A stretch of 64,000 nt of DNA from Streptomyces sp. NBC_00878 (GCF_026341515.1 NZ_JAPEOK010000001.1:1178001-1242000); one strand, 5' to 3'; counted from the stretch's first letter, positions 53,300 through 62,796 are shown. The notes: generated by a model not told the origin, from the letters alone. A program made the numbers and translations.

Positions 53300-54726
53300 C
53301 AGCTGCCTCCCCTGCCGATCCCGGCAACCCCGGCGATCCCGCCGGTTCCAGCGATCCCGTCGCGTCCAGCGATTCCGTCAGTCCCGTCGATCCCGGCGGT
53401 TCCGACGTCGGTCTGCTCGCGCCCGGGCGGGCGGGCTCCCCCGCCGAGTCCGCGACGGGCGACCGCGCCTTCCTTCAGGCGTTGCTCGACGCGGAGGCGG
53501 CACTCACCCGTGCGCAGGCCTCGCTCGGCCTCGCCCCGGCGGAGGCCGCCGACGCGGTCACCGCGGCGGCCGACGTGGCACGTTTCGACGTCCGCGGCCT
53601 GGCGCTCCGCGCACGGGACGGCGGCAATCCGGTGATCCCGCTGGTGGCGGACCTGACGTCGGCCGTCGCGGCGGTCGACACCGAGCACGCCCCCTACGTC
53701 CACCGGGGCGCGACCAGCCAGGACATCATGGACACGGCCGCCATGCTCGTCGGCACCCGGACGCTGGACCTGATCCTGGCGGACCTCGCCCGTACGGAGC
53801 GTGCGCTGGCGCGGCTCGCGCGCGAGCACCGGGACACGGTCATGCCGGGACGCACCCTCACCCAGCACGCCGTGCCGACCACCTTCGGGCTGAAGGCGGC
53901 GGGCTGGCGGGCGCTGGTACTGGACGCGAGGGACCGCGTCCAGGCCGTGCGAGAGCGACTCCCGGCCCAACTCGGGGGCGCGGCGGGCACGTTGGCGGCC
54001 TTCACCGCGTACGGCGCCCCGGACACGGGTGCCCTTGTCGAGGCGTACGCCCGTGAACTGCGCCTCGCCGTACCGGTGTTGCCCTGGCACACCCTCCGCA
54101 CGCCCGTCGCCGACCTGGCCGGAGCCCTCGCGTTCACCGCGGGTGCCCTCGGCAAGACGGCCGCGGATGTGCTCACCCTCGCCCGTACGGAGATCCGTGA
54201 GCTGAGCGAGAGCGCGGGCGGTGGTTCGTCGGCCATGCCGCACAAGGCGAACCCCGTACGCGCCACGCTCGTCGCGGCGGCAGCCCGCCGGGCACCGCAC
54301 CTCGCCGCGACGCTGTACGGGTCCCTCGCCGCCGAGGACGAACGGCCCGCCGGTGCCTGGCACGCCGAGTGGGAGCCCCTGCGTGACCTGCTGCGTCTGG
54401 TCGGCGGGGCAGCACGCGACGCGGCCGAGCTGACCGAGGATCTGCGGGTCCACGCGGAAGCGATGCGCGCCCACCTGGACCTCACCCACGGCCTGATCGT
54501 CTCCGAGCGACTGTCCGCCGAACTCACGCCGGTGCTCGGGCGGGCCCGCGCCAAGGAACTGCTCACGCTCGCCGCGCGGCGGGCCACCGCCGAGGACCGG
54601 CCACTCGTGGAACTCCTCGCCGAGGAGCCCGAGTTGAAGGACCTCGACCTCGCGGTCCTCACCGACCCCACCCAGTACACCGGCTCCGCCGGAGCCCTCA
54701 CCGACCGTGCCCTGGAGCGACGTTGA
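53296..54726 (+). CDS. pcaB: 3-carboxy-cis,cis-muconate cycloisomerase
   Basis: 476 residues of the fumarase/aspartase superfamily. The signature loop GGGSSAMPHKANPVRAT is intact, as are APYVHRGATSQDIMDTA and RTLTQHAVPTTFGLKAAGW. It lactonises carboxymuconate. The first 30 residues are a low-complexity linker of Asp-Pro, Ser and Gly units written by near-repeated GATCCCG/GTTCC triplet groups; this tail is not part of the fold. GTG start in overlap with pcaG, TTG of pcaL in overlap with its stop. Confidence 0.92.
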   Translation: MTAASPADPGNPGDPAGSSDPVASSDSVSPVDPGGSDVGLLAPGRAGSPAESATGDRAFLQALLDAEAALTRAQASLGLAPAEAADAVTAAADVARFDVRGLALRARDGGNPVIPLVADLTSAVAAVDTEHAPYVHRGATSQDIMDTAAMLVGTRTLDLILADLARTERALARLAREHRDTVMPGRTLTQHAVPTTFGLKAAGWRALVLDARDRVQAVRERLPAQLGGAAGTLAAFTAYGAPDTGALVEAYARELRLAVPVLPWHTLRTPVADLAGALAFTAGALGKTAADVLTLARTEIRELSESAGGGSSAMPHKANPVRATLVAAAARRAPHLAATLYGSLAAEDERPAGAWHAEWEPLRDLLRLVGGAARDAAELTEDLRVHAEAMRAHLDLTHGLIVSERLSAELTPVLGRARAKELLTLAARRATAEDRPLVELLAEEPELKDLDLAVLTDPTQYTGSAGALTDRALERR

Positions 54727-55871
54727 CCACCCAACCACCTCTCCCCTACGGCAAGTTGCCGCACCACCGCGCCGAAGGCCCCGTATCCGCTCCCCCACTC
54801 CTCCTCGGCCCGTCCCTAGGGACGTCGACGGCCCTGTGGGACAAGGTCGCGCCCGAACTCTCCGTCACCCACCGAGTCGTGCGCTGGGACCTGCCGGGCC
54901 ACGGCGGCTCCTCCGCCGGTCTGATCGGTCCCGGAGCGAGCGTCGCCGACCTCGCCGCGCTGGTGCTCGCGCTCGCCGACTCGCTCGGCATCGACCGGTT
55001 CTCGTACGCCGGTGTCTCGCTCGGTGGCGCGGTGGGGCTGCATCTCGCCGTCCACCACCCCGAGCGGGTCGAACGGCTCGCGGTGATCTGCTCCTCCGCG
55101 CATTTCAACGGCTCCAAGCTGTGGGAGGAGCGCGCCGCGCTCGTGCGGGCCGAGGGACTGGCCGAGCTCGCCAAGGGCGCCGACTCCCGTTGGTTCACGC
55201 CCGGTTTCACCGTTCCCGAGCTGATCGAGGATCACCGGACGGCGGATCCGGACGCGTACGCCGCCTGCTGCGACGCGCTCGCCGCCTTCGACATCCGGGA
55301 GCGGCTTCCGGAGATCGGCGCGCCCACGCTGCTCGTCGCCGGGCGTGAGGATCCCGCGACACCGCCCGCGCATCTGCGCGAGATCGCCGACGCGGTTCCC
55401 GGTGCCGCGCTGGTCGAGATCCCGGGTGCCTCGCACCTCGCGCCCGCCCAGTGCCCGGAGGCCGTACTCACCGCTCTGCGCGCGCACTTCGACGGTGGCG
55501 CCAAGCGGGGCATGGAGGTTCGCCGCCAGGTGCTGGGTGACGTACACGTCGACCGTGCGCAGGCCCGGCAGTCGGAATTCACGGCGCGGTTCCAGGACTT
55601 CATCGCTCGGTACGCGTGGGGCGAGATCTGGACCGACCCCACCCTGGCGCGCCGCGAGCGGAGCATGATCACGCTGACCGCGCTGGTGGCGCACGGGCAC
55701 TACGACGAGCTGGCGATGCACATCCGCGCCGCCCGCCGTAACGGGCTCACACCGGAGGAGATCGGCGCGGTGCTGCTGCAGACCGCCGTGTACTGCGGGG
55801 TCCCGGCGGCCAACTCGGCGTTCGCCGTGGCCCAGCGGGTGCTCGCCGAGGAGGACGAGGCCACGGGCTGA
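54723..55871 (+). CDS. pcaL: 3-oxoadipate enol-lactonase / 4-carboxymuconolactone decarboxylase fusion
   Basis: 382 residues joining two steps. Residues about 1-255 are an alpha/beta hydrolase (nucleophile in SYAGVSLGGAVGLH; acid near VAGREDPATPP; His in PGASHLAPAQ) that opens the enol-lactone. Residues about 262-380 are the decarboxylase (RRQVLGDVHVDRAQAR; FQDFIARYAWGEIWTDPTL; GLTPEEIGAVLLQTAVYCGVPAAN). Such PcaL fusions are known in Actinobacteria. TTG start overlaps pcaB. Last gene of the operon. Confidence 0.93.
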   Translation: MTTQPPLPYGKLPHHRAEGPVSAPPLLLGPSLGTSTALWDKVAPELSVTHRVVRWDLPGHGGSSAGLIGPGASVADLAALVLALADSLGIDRFSYAGVSLGGAVGLHLAVHHPERVERLAVICSSAHFNGSKLWEERAALVRAEGLAELAKGADSRWFTPGFTVPELIEDHRTADPDAYAACCDALAAFDIRERLPEIGAPTLLVAGREDPATPPAHLREIADAVPGAALVEIPGASHLAPAQCPEAVLTALRAHFDGGAKRGMEVRRQVLGDVHVDRAQARQSEFTARFQDFIARYAWGEIWTDPTLARRERSMITLTALVAHGHYDELAMHIRAARRNGLTPEEIGAVLLQTAVYCGVPAANSAFAVAQRVLAEEDEATG

Positions 55872-55880
55872 CCTGCCCCT

Positions 55881-55923
55881 CGGTCAGTCGGTCAGTCGGT
55901 CAGTCGGTCAGTCGGTCAGTCGG
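55881..55923. repeat. 8-bp tandem repeat after pcaL
   Basis: CGGTCAGT repeated five times without interruption, then CGG. Starts 9 bp after the pcaL stop. Confidence 0.9.
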
Positions 55924-55975
55924 CGGACGGTGCGCCAGAGGGCGCTCGGCCCGGCTCCAAAATCACCCGGCCGCC

Positions 55976-56028
55976 GAGCCATCCCCCACCGAGCCATCCC
56001 CCACCGAGCCATCCCCCACCGAGCCATG
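55976..56028. repeat. 15-bp tandem repeat between convergent genes
   Basis: GAGCCATCCCCCACC, three perfect copies from 55976 plus a partial fourth. Together with the 8-bp repeat it fills much of the 198-bp space between pcaL and the LAL-type gene. Confidence 0.9.
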
Positions 56029-56069
56029 TCACAGAGACAACCGTCATAGAGACAACCGCCGCCGCTCCG

Positions 56070-58754
56070 TCAGCGAGGGCGGGGCACTCGGACCGGGTCC
56101 AGTGCCTCCCGGGCCCTGGCCACCAGGCCGTCCGCGCCGCAGGTGCGCGCCAGTGTCAAACCGCGGGTCAGCTCGGTGACGGAGCCGGACGCGATGCCGT
56201 AGTCGACGCGGGCCGCCGCGTGCTCGTAAGCACAGGGGGACGCCTCGAGGTAGGCGACGGCCTGCGCGTGCAGCGTGACCGCGCGCCGGCCGGTTTCCAG
56301 GGTGGCGGCGCAGCGGAGGGCTTCGCCTATGGCCGTGTCCGTGCCGAAGCGTTCGGCCTGGATGCGGGCCTCGGCCGCCACTTCGGCGGCGCGGCGCGGG
56401 TCCGCGACGGCGAGGGTCCGGGCGAGGTCTCCCGCCCAGGGCGCCACCACCGTGTTGTGGCCGCCGCGGGCCGCGGACATCTTCTCGGCGGTCTCCAGTT
56501 CGTTCACGCCCTCCTCGACGCGGCCGGTGGCGATCAGCAGGCGGCCCCTGATCGAGTGGGTGTCCGGCAGGACGATCGTGGACGGGTGGGGCGGTTCGAA
56601 GGAGTACCGCTCGGCGATCTCCTCGGCCGCGCCGACATGGCCGCGGGCGAGCAGTGTGTCGATGAGCATGCACGCCGCCGACCAGTGCATGGGCAGCCCG
56701 CGGCCCACCCGGTCCGCCAGCCGGAGTGCCTCGCGCAGGGACTCCTCCGCGTCCACGAGGCGGCCCCGTCTGCGGAGCACGTATCCGCCGAAGGCGTGCG
56801 CGAGGGCCAGATGGCCGCCGCTCCACCCGGCGTGCTCGTATGTCCGCTGGGCCTCCGTGAAGAGGCTCTCGGCGCGGTCGAGGCGGTCCGCGAACGCGTA
56901 GGAGATGCCAAGCATCATGAGGAGCTCGAAGCTCCACTCGGTGTCGGTCCAGCCGAGGCCCGGTGCGAGGCGGCCGTTGACGAGGGCGCGGTCGCAGTGT
57001 TCGACGACCTCCTCGGCGTTCTCCCCGCGGGTCATCGCGTCGAAGGCGCGCAGGATGAGCAGGGCGCGCTCGGAGTTGTCGCGGCCGGTGAGCGGCTTGA
57101 CGAGCTCGGCGAGGCGGCGGGAGCGGCCGGACGCGTCCTCCTCGCCGACGTGGACGCCCTCCCACATGTAGTGCACAGCCTGCAGGCGCATACGGGCGGG
57201 ACCGGGCTGGAGCCGGGCGGCCTCCGCGTCGACCGCGGCGACGGCCTCCTCCGGCTGGCCGTTGTGGATGTAGGCGGAGGAGAGCCGGCAGACCGCGTCG
57301 ACCCGCAGCTCCTCCTCCAGGCCGTGCACCGTGAGTGCCTGCCGCAGGTGCCCTATCGTCGTCGCGGGCGAGGTGAGGAGCGTGGCGCAGCCCAACTCGT
57401 AGAGGACGCGCGCGTGGACCTCCGGAAGCGGCGGTTCCAGCAGGGCGCGCTCCAGACAGCGGCGGGCCGCCTCCGGGGCGCCGACGGCGAGGTGTTCGCG
57501 GGCGGCCTCGCGCATCTGCTCGACGAGTTCGGGGTCGTCGTCCGGATGGACCTCGAGGAGGTGGCGGGAGGCCGCGGCGGCACCGAGGCCCGAAGCGGTG
57601 ACGACCGAGGCGGCCACCCCGTGCATCGCGGTGCGCAGCCCGTCGGGGATCGAGCGGTAGACGGCGGTGGCGATGAGCGGATGGACGAACTCCAGGTCCC
57701 CTTCGGCGACTTGGCCGAGCGGTGGGTCGGCCGCGGTGAGGATGCGCGCCGCGCCGAGGAGAGTCGCGCAGCGCTCCGCCTCCTCCCGCGGCATGCCGGC
57801 GAGTTCGGCCGCCAGTTCCAGGGAGATCTGTGTGCCGAGGATGGCCGCCGCCCAGGCGAACCGGGTGGCGTCCACGCCGAGTCCTTCGAGCCGGTCGACG
57901 AGTCCGCGGCCCCGCGCCGAACGGTTCAGCGCGCGCAGTTCCGAGGCCGACTCCTCGACCGGTTCGAAGTCGCTGTCCTGGACCTTGGCGAGCAGTTCCA
58001 CGGTCTCGAACGGGTTGCCGTCGGTGACAGCCCAGACCTCGCGGCAGAACGGGGCGTCGGCGTGCACGCCGAGCGTGGCGCGGGTGAGTCCGGCCGTGGC
58101 GCCGGGGGTCAGCGTGCGCAGGGCGGGCATCGGGCCGGCCAGGGCGCCGATGGTGTCGAGGTGGCGGGCGCTCTCGCCGGTGGCGTCACCGGGGCGGCGG
58201 GCGACCACGACGAGGACGGGCAGATCGTCGAGGCGCTCCGCGAAGGCCGCCAGCCAGTGCAGGGTCTCCTGGTCGGCCCAGTGCGCGTCGTCGACGAACA
58301 GCACCAGCGGCCACTCGCGTCGGGCGAGCCTGCGCACGGCCGCGACCAGGCCGTCGCACACGCCCTGGGGGTCGGCCTGGCGGTCGCCCGGTTCGGCGAT
58401 CCCGAGGGCGGGTCCGGAGATGTCGTACCAGTCGCCGAAGTACTCACGCGCCTCGTCGGGCATCAGCGCCACGAGCGCGGGCTGCAGCAGCTGCCGTACG
58501 ACATTGAAGGGAACGGACGTGATGGTCTCGCCGCCGCGTGCCGACCACACCGTGCACTTGCGTACCTCCGCGATCCGGCGTGATTCGGCCAGGAGCGCGG
58601 TCTTGCCGATGCCGGCCTCGCCGGTGAACATCAGCAGGCTGCCCGAGGCCGAGCCCGCGCACAGCGCGTCGATCGCCTCCGTGACCGCGGCGAGTTCCGT
58701 GTCTCGCTCCCAGAGCGGTGCCGAGGCGGCCGTCCCCGGCCCTGCCTCCGTCAT
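56070..58754 (-). CDS. LAL-type (LuxR-like) AAA ATPase regulator lacking the C-terminal HTH
   Basis: 894 residues. Walker A GEAGIGKTAL at residues 45-54, Walker B LVLFVDDAHWADQETL, and sensor-like VVVARRPGDATG in an N-terminal STAND-type NTPase. The second half has TPR-like helices (LFTEAQRTYEHAGWSGGHLALAHAFGGY; VDAEESLREALRLADR). Large ATP-binding regulators of the LuxR family have these parts and end in a LuxR HTH. Here the protein stops at RAREALDPVRVPRPR, just where the HTH linker would begin. It may regulate through protein contacts, or have lost its DNA-binding domain. ATG 58754 has GGGGAGG 7 bases upstream. Divergent from the MHS transporter gene. Confidence 0.8.
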   Translation of the reverse strand: MTEAGPGTAASAPLWERDTELAAVTEAIDALCAGSASGSLLMFTGEAGIGKTALLAESRRIAEVRKCTVWSARGGETITSVPFNVVRQLLQPALVALMPDEAREYFGDWYDISGPALGIAEPGDRQADPQGVCDGLVAAVRRLARREWPLVLFVDDAHWADQETLHWLAAFAERLDDLPVLVVVARRPGDATGESARHLDTIGALAGPMPALRTLTPGATAGLTRATLGVHADAPFCREVWAVTDGNPFETVELLAKVQDSDFEPVEESASELRALNRSARGRGLVDRLEGLGVDATRFAWAAAILGTQISLELAAELAGMPREEAERCATLLGAARILTAADPPLGQVAEGDLEFVHPLIATAVYRSIPDGLRTAMHGVAASVVTASGLGAAAASRHLLEVHPDDDPELVEQMREAAREHLAVGAPEAARRCLERALLEPPLPEVHARVLYELGCATLLTSPATTIGHLRQALTVHGLEEELRVDAVCRLSSAYIHNGQPEEAVAAVDAEAARLQPGPARMRLQAVHYMWEGVHVGEEDASGRSRRLAELVKPLTGRDNSERALLILRAFDAMTRGENAEEVVEHCDRALVNGRLAPGLGWTDTEWSFELLMMLGISYAFADRLDRAESLFTEAQRTYEHAGWSGGHLALAHAFGGYVLRRRGRLVDAEESLREALRLADRVGRGLPMHWSAACMLIDTLLARGHVGAAEEIAERYSFEPPHPSTIVLPDTHSIRGRLLIATGRVEEGVNELETAEKMSAARGGHNTVVAPWAGDLARTLAVADPRRAAEVAAEARIQAERFGTDTAIGEALRCAATLETGRRAVTLHAQAVAYLEASPCAYEHAAARVDYGIASGSVTELTRGLTLARTCGADGLVARAREALDPVRVPRPR

Positions 58755-58989
58755 CCCGCTACCTCCCCAGGTCGCCCAAACGTCACCCAACCGACGTACA
58801 GACCTTGAGCCTAGCCCTCCGCAAGGCACGGTGGAGCGTGGTCGGGACACCTGTTGCCGCGACGGGTGACCTGGAGCCAACAGAGTTGCCGGACGGAACC
58901 GCCGAGCGACACGCGTGAACGTAATTGACTGTCAAAAGCCGCGTACTGACACTGACTTTCCACATCGTCGTGACGGCGGGAGGAACGGC

Positions 58990-60444
58990 ATGGGCGCCCC
59001 GGTGCACGGCTCCGGCCCGCGGACCGACCGGCCCGACCGGCCCGAGCGCTCCCGCAGGGCGCTGGTCGCGGGGTCGGTGGGCAACTTCATCGAGTGGTAC
59101 GAGTTCGGCGTCTACGGCTATTTCGCGACGGTCATCGCGGCCCGGTTCTTCACGCCGGAGGGCGGCGGCGAGGCCGAGGCGCTGGTCAGGACGTACGCGT
59201 CCTTCGCGCTGGCGTTCTTCTTCCGGCCCGTCGGCGCGGCGCTGTTCGGGCGGCTCGGCGACCGCGTCGGTCGGCGGCCCGTGCTCATCCTGGTCATCGT
59301 CCTCATGACGGCCGCGACGACCCTGATCGGCGCGCTGCCCACGTACGACACGGTCGGCGCCCTCGCGCCCTGGCTGCTGACCTTTCTGAGGGTTGTTCAG
59401 GGGCTGTCCGCGGGCGGGGAGTTCGGGGGCGCGGTGTCGGTGATGACGGAGTTCGCGCCACCGGGCAGGCGGGGCCTGTACGGGTCGTGGCAGTCGTTCA
59501 CGGTGGCGCTGGGGCTGCTGGGCGGGGCGGGGGTGGCGGCCCTGCTGGCGACCGTGCTCAGTGAGGCGCAACTGAGTGACTGGGGCTGGCGGCTGCCGTT
59601 CCTGCTGACGCTGCCGATGGGGCTCGGGGCGCTGTGGCTGCGCCTGCGGCTCGACGAGACGCCGTCCTTCGAGTCGCTCCGGGAACGACGGGAACTCGGA
59701 GAACTACGGGGAGTAGGAGAGCTACGAGAGCCACGAGAACTACGGGCACAGCAGGAACATCGGGAACAACTGCAACAGCGGGAACAGCAGGAACAGCGGG
59801 AACCACAGGAGGAGCCCGGGCCGGAGCGCCCGCCGGGGCGTGAGGTGGCGAAGGCGATCGTGCTGGGCGCGGGGCGCGTCATGGGCTGGGCGGCGGCCGG
59901 GTACACGTTCCTCGTCGTGCTCCCCTCGTATCTGCAGAGCTCGCTGAACGCCACGTTCCAGCAGGCGCTGGTCGCCACCGTCCTGGCCAACCTGGGCTTC
60001 GCGGTCACGATCATTCCGGCGGGCCTGCTCAGCGACCGGATCGGGCGGCGGCCGGTGATGCTGACGGGCGCGCTGCTGGTCACAGTCCTCGCGGTCCCGC
60101 TGCTCAACCTCCTTCAGGACACGGGCACTTCGGGTCCGGGAACTTCGCACGCGGTGAAGGGTACGGCCGTGTTCGTCGCGGGCGCCGTCGTGGGGCTGAT
60201 GGCTGGGCCGGGGCCCGCGATGCTCTCGGAGATGTTCCCGACGAGCGTCCGCTACACCGGGCTGGGACTCGCCTACGCCCTGTCCAATGCCGTCTTCTCG
60301 GGATGTGCGGGCCTCATCATCACGGAGACGATCAAGCGGACGGGCAGCGTGGACATTCCGGCGTACTACGCGGCCGTGACATGCGCGGTGAGCGCGTTGA
60401 CACTTCTGACGCTCCGTAAGGCGCCTGTGAGGCAAGGGAGTTGA
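58990..60444 (+). CDS. MHS-family MFS transporter (metabolite:H+ symporter)
   Basis: 484 residues with the shikimate/alpha-ketoglutarate permease pattern: ALVAGSVGNFIEWYEFGVYGYFATVIAARFF, RPVGAALFGRLGDRVGRRPVLI, GLSAGGEFGGAVSVMTEFAP, GLLSDRIGRRPVML. These carry organic acids in with protons. The loop between the two six-helix halves (residues about 228-288) is an expanded Arg-Glu-Leu-Gln run from degenerate short tandem repeats. ATG 58990 has GGGAGGA 6 bases upstream. It is 5 bp from anmK, so the two are co-transcribed; import of an aromatic acid for the nearby pca genes is speculative. Confidence 0.87.
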   Translation: MGAPVHGSGPRTDRPDRPERSRRALVAGSVGNFIEWYEFGVYGYFATVIAARFFTPEGGGEAEALVRTYASFALAFFFRPVGAALFGRLGDRVGRRPVLILVIVLMTAATTLIGALPTYDTVGALAPWLLTFLRVVQGLSAGGEFGGAVSVMTEFAPPGRRGLYGSWQSFTVALGLLGGAGVAALLATVLSEAQLSDWGWRLPFLLTLPMGLGALWLRLRLDETPSFESLRERRELGELRGVGELREPRELRAQQEHREQLQQREQQEQREPQEEPGPERPPGREVAKAIVLGAGRVMGWAAAGYTFLVVLPSYLQSSLNATFQQALVATVLANLGFAVTIIPAGLLSDRIGRRPVMLTGALLVTVLAVPLLNLLQDTGTSGPGTSHAVKGTAVFVAGAVVGLMAGPGPAMLSEMFPTSVRYTGLGLAYALSNAVFSGCAGLIITETIKRTGSVDIPAYYAAVTCAVSALTLLTLRKAPVRQGS

Positions 60445-60448
60445 TGAG

Positions 60449-61642
60449 GTGCGGGTGATCGGCCTGATGTCCGGCACGTCGTACGACGCGATCGACGCGG
60501 CTGCGGCCGACCTGCGGCTCGACGGAGACAGCCTGGTACTGCGGCCGCTCGGGATGGTCAGCGGGGCGTACGGGGCCGAGTTGCGCGAGGCGCTGGCGGT
60601 GGCGCTGCCTCCGGCGGCCACGACCCTCGCCGAGGTGTGCCGCCTGGACACGCTCATCGGGCAGGCCCTCGCCGCCGCCGCTCTCCGCGCCGACCGCGAA
60701 CTGTGCGAGGGACAAGCCGAGTTGGTGGCCTCGCACGGCCAGACCGTCTACCACTGGGCCGACGGAGAGCGGGTGCGCGGCACCCTCCAGATCGGTCAGC
60801 CCGCCTGGATCGCGGAGGTCACCGGGCTGCCCGTGGTCGCCGATTTCCGGCCGCGCGACATCGCCGCGGGCGGCCAGGGGGCGCCCCTGGTGAGCCTCGT
60901 CGACCTGATGTGGCTGCGCGGCAGACCAGGCACACCAGTTGCGCTGAACCTCGGCGGCATCGCCAACCTGACCGCGCCCGACGGCACCGCCTTCGACACC
61001 GGGCCCGCGAGCGCGCTCATCGACGCGGCGGTCCACCACTTCACCGGCCGCGCCTACGACATGGACGGCGCGCTGGCCGCCCGCGGCACCGTCCACGAAC
61101 CGCTGCTGCGCCACCTCCTCGACGAGCCGTACTACGCGCGCCCCGCACCCAAGACCACGGGCAAGGAACTGTTCCACCGGGACTACCTGTTGACAGCACT
61201 GACGGCGCTGACGGCTCCAGCGGCACTGGCCGCTCGGGCCGTACCGGCGGACATCGGCCCTCCGGCCCACGAGGACGTGATCGCGACCCTCACCCGGCTC
61301 ACCGCGCGCACGGTCGCGGACGCCGTCCGTTCGGTGCGCGGAACCGAGGTGATCGCCTCGGGCGGCGGCACGCGCAACCCCGTCCTCATGGCGCTGCTCG
61401 CCGAGGAGTTGCCGGGGGTGCCACTGCACACCTCCGACGCGCTGGGCCTGCCGTCGGCCGCGAAGGAGGCGTACGCCTTCGCCGTGCTCGGTTTCCTGAC
61501 GCTGCACGGTCTCGCGGGCACCGACCCGAGGAGCACCGGCGCCCGGCACTCCAGCGTGCTGGGCTCGGTGACGCCGGGGCGGAACGGGCTGCCGCCACTG
61601 CCCCGGGGCCTGAAACAGCCGGTGCGGCTCGTGATTGAGTGA
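60449..61642 (+). CDS. anmK: Anhydro-N-acetylmuramic acid kinase
   Basis: 397 residues. Phosphorylates and opens 1,6-anhydroMurNAc, producing MurNAc-6-phosphate, in peptidoglycan recycling. Motifs: VIGLMSGTSYDAIDAA at residues 3-18, VASHGQTVYHW, GQPAWIAEVTGLPVVADFRPRDIAAGGQGAPLV, ALNLGGIANLT, FDTGPASALID, VIASGGGTRNPVLM. GTG 60449 lies 5 bp after the transporter stop. The coupled transporter hints that it might bring in an anhydro-sugar, an inference only. Confidence 0.92.
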   Translation: MRVIGLMSGTSYDAIDAAAADLRLDGDSLVLRPLGMVSGAYGAELREALAVALPPAATTLAEVCRLDTLIGQALAAAALRADRELCEGQAELVASHGQTVYHWADGERVRGTLQIGQPAWIAEVTGLPVVADFRPRDIAAGGQGAPLVSLVDLMWLRGRPGTPVALNLGGIANLTAPDGTAFDTGPASALIDAAVHHFTGRAYDMDGALAARGTVHEPLLRHLLDEPYYARPAPKTTGKELFHRDYLLTALTALTAPAALAARAVPADIGPPAHEDVIATLTRLTARTVADAVRSVRGTEVIASGGGTRNPVLMALLAEELPGVPLHTSDALGLPSAAKEAYAFAVLGFLTLHGLAGTDPRSTGARHSSVLGSVTPGRNGLPPLPRGLKQPVRLVIE

Positions 61643-61696
61643 ACTGAATCCGGTCCCTCTCATCCGGCTTTCACTCGCACCTCATACGGTGGACCC

Positions 61697-62659
61697 ATGA
61701 CGCAGGCGACTCCCCCCGGCTGGTACCCCGACCCCGGGCAGACAATTGACAGCCCCGCCACGCAGCGCTGGTGGGACGGTAGAACATGGACGGACCAGAC
61801 CCGCCCCGCGGAGTCCGGCGCCATTTGGGGTCCACACGCGTTTCCGCCGGGCTCGCCGTACCCGGGCGCGCACCCCGGCGGCCCGCGGCGCAGAGTACGT
61901 ACGTCCATAGCCGTCGCCGCGGCCGTCGCCGTGCTCGCCGGCATCGGCGGCGGCGTGTACGCACTGACCACGAACGGCGATTCGGGCGGCGACGAAGCGA
62001 GCAACACCCAACCGCTGCCGACCCCGCCGGGCGGCACGCCGGGACAGGACGGCGGCAGCCAGGGCGGCCCCAGCGGCCCGGACGGCGGCGAGTCCCAGAT
62101 CCCGCAGCCGGTGCCGTCCGAGGAGGGCTACGCCGCTGACCCGATCAACGGCATCAGTCTCCCCGTGCCCGAGGGCTGGAGCGGTGAGACCATCCAGGTG
62201 GGCGCCCAGGTGACGTCCAAGGACTCCTACAAGTGCCCCGGTGACACCACGAAGGACTGCACACGCGGCGGCGCCTACTCCGCCCCGGCGCTCGCGCTGG
62301 AGCTCAAGGCCACCACCGTCGAGGCAGCCGCCAAGGAGGACATCGCCAAGAACGCCGAGGAGTCCTACGGCGGCAAGAGCTACGGCAAGATCACCTCGAC
62401 CGACGAGCTCTCCTCCAAGGCCGTCACCGTGGCCGGGCAGAAGGGCTACGCGGTCCGCTGGAAGGTCGTCACGAGCAAGGGCGACGACGGCTACGTCGAG
62501 TCGCTGGTCTTCCCGGCGCCGGGCAACGCCAAGCAGCTCGTCGTCGTGCGCTTCGGCATCGATATCAGTTCCAAGGCTCCCAAGCAGTCCGTGATCGACG
62601 AGATCACCAAGGGCATCAAGGAGTCCGCGACCGGCGGCGGCAACGGGCAGAACGTCTAG
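61697..62659 (+). CDS. DUF2510 membrane-anchored protein with extracellular domain
   Basis: 320 residues. The N-terminal DUF2510 motif, PPGWYPDPG...QRWWDGRTWTDQT, is cytoplasmic. One membrane helix (about residues 72-94, SIAVAAAVAVLAGIGGGVYAL) follows, then a Pro/Gly/Ser linker (95-145) and a folded extracellular domain of about 170 residues (NGISLPVPEGWSGE; VTVAGQKGYAVRWKVVTSKG; LVVVRFGIDI) of PsbP-like appearance. Function unknown; common in actinomycetes. The ATG at 61697 is the first suitable start. Confidence 0.8.
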   Translation: MTQATPPGWYPDPGQTIDSPATQRWWDGRTWTDQTRPAESGAIWGPHAFPPGSPYPGAHPGGPRRRVRTSIAVAAAVAVLAGIGGGVYALTTNGDSGGDEASNTQPLPTPPGGTPGQDGGSQGGPSGPDGGESQIPQPVPSEEGYAADPINGISLPVPEGWSGETIQVGAQVTSKDSYKCPGDTTKDCTRGGAYSAPALALELKATTVEAAAKEDIAKNAEESYGGKSYGKITSTDELSSKAVTVAGQKGYAVRWKVVTSKGDDGYVESLVFPAPGNAKQLVVVRFGIDISSKAPKQSVIDEITKGIKESATGGGNGQNV

Positions 62660-62706
62660 GACGTACGACGGTCAGGACGTACGGCAGGCAGGACGCACGG
62701 CGGTCA
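62659..62706. repeat. 16-bp tandem repeat after the DUF2510 gene
   Basis: Three copies of GGACGTACGACGGTCA with few changes (62659, 62675, 62691), then a degenerate fourth. Begins at the stop codon. Confidence 0.85.
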
Positions 62707-62749
62707 GAAGACGCACGACGCCCAGAACTGGCGGTGCCGGGACAGCAGT

Positions 62750-62796
62750 CGGCCGGGTGGGGTGCCTCTCCGCTCAAGAGGAACCCCACCCGGCCG
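62750..62796. terminator. Perfect 14-bp stem bidirectional terminator
   Basis: CGGCCGGGTGGGGT (62750-62763) pairs with ACCCCACCCGGCCG (62783-62796); the loop contains a second small stem CCTCT/AGAGG. Between convergent DUF2510 and TetR genes. Confidence 0.85.

Noticed and set aside
55881..56028. CRISPR array
   Set aside because: The repeats are contiguous 8- and 15-bp units without spacers, and no cas gene is present.
58925..58935. TTGAC-T-GTCAA palindrome before the MHS transporter
   Set aside because: Only 5-bp arms; such a short site is expected by chance, so it is not listed as an operator.
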